A stretch of 64,000 bases of DNA from Candidatus Gastranaerophilales bacterium (GTDB lineage: Bacteria; Cyanobacteriota; Vampirovibrionia; Gastranaerophilales; Gastranaerophilaceae), in NCBI GenBank assembly GCA_944326465.1, contig CALVEB010000006.1, positions 27,941-91,940 of the forward strand, read 5' to 3'. Each line of letters begins with the position of its first letter. Position 1 is the first letter of the stretch. The notes beneath the pieces were generated by a model. That model was not told the origin of the DNA, searched no databases, and worked only from the letters and a program-made list of their open reading frames with translations. Positions 61,660 to 64,000 of the stretch are shown one piece after another. Both the position numbers and the translations under genes were made by a program.

Positions 61660-63487
61660 AGTTATTCACTCCTTCCATAATAGCTTTAGCTGTATCCTGT
61701 TTACGTTTATCTCCGTTGAGTTGATTTCTTTCCGAATCATTTGAGATAAACCCTATTTCACAAAGAATTGCCGGAACAGTGGTATGATTAATTACATAAA
61801 ATTTAGATTTAAACAGCCCTCTGTTATTAGATTTTATGTTACTTGCAATTGCTGCATGAACAGTTTGAGCGAGAGCAAGGCTTTCCTGATGATAGTAGTG
61901 AGTTTCAACGCCTGTAATTTCCGGTTTAACACTGGAATTTACGTGTACACTTACAAAGATATCAGGATGAGCGGCTTCGGTAATATCACAGCGCTCCTGT
62001 AATGAAAGATATTCATCTGTATCTCTTGTCATTATGACATTATACCCTTGTTTCTGCAGCAGAGTTTTCAATCTTTTTGATACATCAAGAGTAATATCTT
62101 TTTCATTAATATTATCTCTTATTGCTCCGTAATCAGAACCGCCGTGGCCGGCATCAATAACAACAGTCCTTGCTCCATTACGTTTTGGCTGAACAGCATG
62201 CTGTTTCGCTGATTTTTTAACTCCGCGAACTTTTATTTTTATAGATTTTCCGTCAGCACCAAGAAATGTACGGACAAGAGAATCATTTTCCAGAGGAATT
62301 GATAAAATCATTCCGATTTTTGGCATTAGTGTTATTTTCGCATCGGCAAATACAGAGTTTGAGTATGTTGAATTAAATAATTCTTCACTGTATTTGGAAA
62401 CATTGTACAAATATATATTAAGATTGTTATTTGTTCTTTCAATACCGTGAACAACAGGATGATTAAAAGACAGAATCATTGAACTTGTCTGATCATCAAT
62501 CCGCTCTTTATCATAAGCAATTATATCACTTACATTACTAAGCAATGCGTTTTGATCGACTTTTTTTGAATTTGCCAGCAGCAAGGACTGATTGTCGCTT
62601 GAAAATATCGGAATGTAGTCATTAACATCGTTCGTGGTAATAACAATTCTTGCTTTGTTCATTTCAAATTGACCGACTTTAGCAGTATCGGTTTCATTTA
62701 TTTTAAATTCTTTATTACGTATATCCTGAGAAGTCAAAGCATTAGGGATATCATAAACTATTCTTGTCGGGTTTTGCAAAATCATAGGTTTTTCAATAGT
62801 AGCGGCCCCGAATCCGTTTATAAGAATCCCGTAAGGTTTTACGGTAATATTTTTCAGGTAAAATTGCGTATTAAGTTTAAGCGACTTTTTTTCCATAGAC
62901 GGAGCGGGCATTTGAACAGTTGTATTAAATGCCTGCTGGATTTGATTAACAACATTTGGCGGATTAGTCGGCTCTATAACGGGAGAGGTGACAGTTAAAG
63001 CTTCATAAAAATCGCTTGAGGAAGTATGTTCATCGCGAAAAGTTGTTTGAAAATAATCGCTGCTAAATTGGTTGTTTTTTATTTTAATAATGATATTATT
63101 TTTTATCCTGTAGAATTTCAGATTATCCGGATTGTAGTCATCGTTGAAATACAAAACACATCTGACGACATCCGGATTTGTCGTAAACTGGTTAATTTTA
63201 ACCTGTTTAATGCCTCCGGTATTAAGAGTCCAGTCTTGTTTCGGGATAGTTAATATAGCAGAATCAATATCAAAATAAGCACGTGAAGGATTTTCAAGTT
63301 TTATAAGCTTTATATCTTTCATAATATTTTCTGTGCTTATGGTATCTTTTGCGGTCAGGACAACCACGGAATTAGCTGTATCAAAATTTGCGGATGTAAT
63401 TTTATAGATTTCTTCGCAAAAAGCATCCGGCATAAATCCCAAGAATATTGATAAAAATAAAGCTATAAAAACAATTATTTTTTTCAT
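61640..63487 (-). CDS. N-acetylmuramoyl-L-alanine amidase (AMIN + amidase_3)
   Basis: 615 residues: signal peptide (MKKIIVFIALFLSIFLGFMPDAFC), then one or two AMIN domains (residues 30-140 and 200-330) binding peptidoglycan, and a C-terminal amidase_3 zinc domain from about residue 435: VVIDAGHGGSDYGA (His), NEKDITLDVS (Glu), VHVNSS (His), LCEIGFISN (Glu). Cleaves the stem peptide from MurNAc, as AmiC in cell division; periplasmic. murI overlaps its end. Confidence 0.94.
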   Translation of the reverse strand: MKKIIVFIALFLSIFLGFMPDAFCEEIYKITSANFDTANSVVVLTAKDTISTENIMKDIKLIKLENPSRAYFDIDSAILTIPKQDWTLNTGGIKQVKINQFTTNPDVVRCVLYFNDDYNPDNLKFYRIKNNIIIKIKNNQFSSDYFQTTFRDEHTSSSDFYEALTVTSPVIEPTNPPNVVNQIQQAFNTTVQMPAPSMEKKSLKLNTQFYLKNITVKPYGILINGFGAATIEKPMILQNPTRIVYDIPNALTSQDIRNKEFKINETDTAKVGQFEMNKARIVITTNDVNDYIPIFSSDNQSLLLANSKKVDQNALLSNVSDIIAYDKERIDDQTSSMILSFNHPVVHGIERTNNNLNIYLYNVSKYSEELFNSTYSNSVFADAKITLMPKIGMILSIPLENDSLVRTFLGADGKSIKIKVRGVKKSAKQHAVQPKRNGARTVVIDAGHGGSDYGAIRDNINEKDITLDVSKRLKTLLQKQGYNVIMTRDTDEYLSLQERCDITEAAHPDIFVSVHVNSSVKPEITGVETHYYHQESLALAQTVHAAIASNIKSNNRGLFKSKFYVINHTTVPAILCEIGFISNDSERNQLNGDKRKQDTAKAIMEGVNNYFKQQQ

Positions 63488-63569
63488 GAAAATAAAATTC
63501 CTATCGTTATAATTATATAACGATTATACAGTATATACAAATTGTAACGACAAAAATTTTAATATAGAT

Positions 63570-63764
63570 TTACACCAGATCAGCTTTAGCCGCCATATAA
63601 ACAAGAAGAGTTCTGTTATCAGCCCCTGACTTTTTAAGCATTGAACCTATATGAGCTTTAACAGTATGAATACTTACAAATAATTCTTCAGCGATTTTAT
63701 TATTTGTGTAACCTTTACAAAGATATTTTAAAATTTCAAGTTCTTTAGGCGTAAAATTTTCCAT
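63570..63764 (-). CDS. Stand-alone LuxR/GerE helix-turn-helix protein
   Basis: 64 residues, only the DNA-binding domain: FTPKELEILKYLCKGYTNNKIAEELFVSIHTVKAHIGSMLKKSG. No receiver or sensor part. Similar to GerE-type small regulators. Ribosome site GAGGAG before the ATG. Target unknown. Confidence 0.87.
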   Translation of the reverse strand: MENFTPKELEILKYLCKGYTNNKIAEELFVSIHTVKAHIGSMLKKSGADNRTLLVYMAAKADLV

Positions 63765-63927
63765 ATTTTCTCCTCATATAATCATCTACATAGCAAGAAT
63801 AACATATAAAAATCGAATTGTGATTAAAAATAATTCGTGTTTTAAATTTTATTAAAATACTTGAAAAATTTTTTTTTTGGAATAAGATAGAAAATGACAG
63901 AAAATAGAATAAAAAGCCTTACGATAA

Positions 63928-64000
63928 GCGTGTGTAGCTCAGTTGGATAGAGTGTTTGGCTACGAACCAAAAGGTCGGGGGTTCGAATCCCTCCACGCGT
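63928..64000 (+). tRNA. tRNA-Arg (ACG), truncated by window end
   Basis: Acceptor GCGTGTG, D-arm GCTCAGTTGGATAGAGT, anticodon loop CTACGAA with anticodon ACG, T-arm GGGGGTTCGAATCCCTC, 3' acceptor CACGCGT. Base 72 is T opposite G1, so a G-U pair. The discriminator base and CCA lie outside the window. Confidence 0.95.

Overview
The window looks like a chromosomal segment of an AT-rich, Gram-negative-type bacterium. I infer a gut member of the non-photosynthetic sister lineage of Cyanobacteria (Vampirovibrionia/Melainabacteria, Gastranaerophilales-like). Reasons: prepilins with the AFTLAEVLITL start, a DUF3326-like protein otherwise known to me from cyanobacteria and plants, KDO synthesis (kdsA), LolA and TolC-type proteins implying an outer membrane, and many lineage-specific hypothetical proteins. 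Taxonomy is inference; no rRNA is present. || Layout. 0-9 kb: alr, a short lpd, lipA, glyS and small genes, including a TM1266-like hydrogenase-associated regulator and a 5'-nucleotidase-like phosphoesterase. 9-16 kb: prfB with a programmed frameshift, a hook-like coiled protein, ileS with an altered HIGH motif, and a dicarboxylate/amino-acid symporter. 15.8-18.8 kb: a GC-rich repeat hotspot surrounding a type IV prepilin whose C-terminus looks like the variable region of a diversity-generating retroelement (DGR). 18.8-21.6 kb: SIMPL protein, small secreted protein, XRE regulator and a candidate small RNA. 21.6-36.4 kb: a nearly complete aryl-polyene (APE)-type lipid biosynthesis cluster, divergently arranged around 31.0 kb. 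The left arm carries apeC-D-E-F-G-H/I-K-L-M-like genes, a methyltransferase, an acyltransferase and a phosphopantetheinyl transferase; the right arm carries apeO-P-Q-R-like genes followed by an exonuclease and a TolC-like channel. 36.5-43.4 kb: ilvC, a YhaM-like nuclease, two tandem thymidylate kinases, a basic-linker winged-helix protein, a TerC-like membrane protein and a glycosyltransferase. 43.4-54 kb: folP, lineage-specific hypotheticals, a radical SAM protein, a second prepilin with an XRE regulator and palindromic operator, pheS, a metallo-hydrolase and kdsA. 54-64 kb: a large EF-hand/LysM/repeat protein, DUF3326, clpP, 5-formyl-THF cyclo-ligase, cobO, murI (apparently with an ATT start), an AMIN/amidase_3 cell-wall hydrolase, a stand-alone LuxR HTH and a tRNA-Arg(ACG) cut by the window end. 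|| How it fits together. The APE cluster supplies priming (AMP-ligase), two ACPs activated by the adjacent phosphopantetheinyl transferase, ketosynthases, ketoreductase, dehydratases, acyl transfer, and LolA/MMPL export to the outer membrane. The prepilin with its suspected variable lectin-like tip would be a surface binding protein whose sequence can be diversified; no reverse transcriptase or template repeat is visible here, so these would have to lie elsewhere. || A recurring theme is a -10 box exactly six bases upstream of the ATG with no Shine-Dalgarno sequence (alr, prfB, kdsA and several others), which suggests frequent leaderless transcripts.
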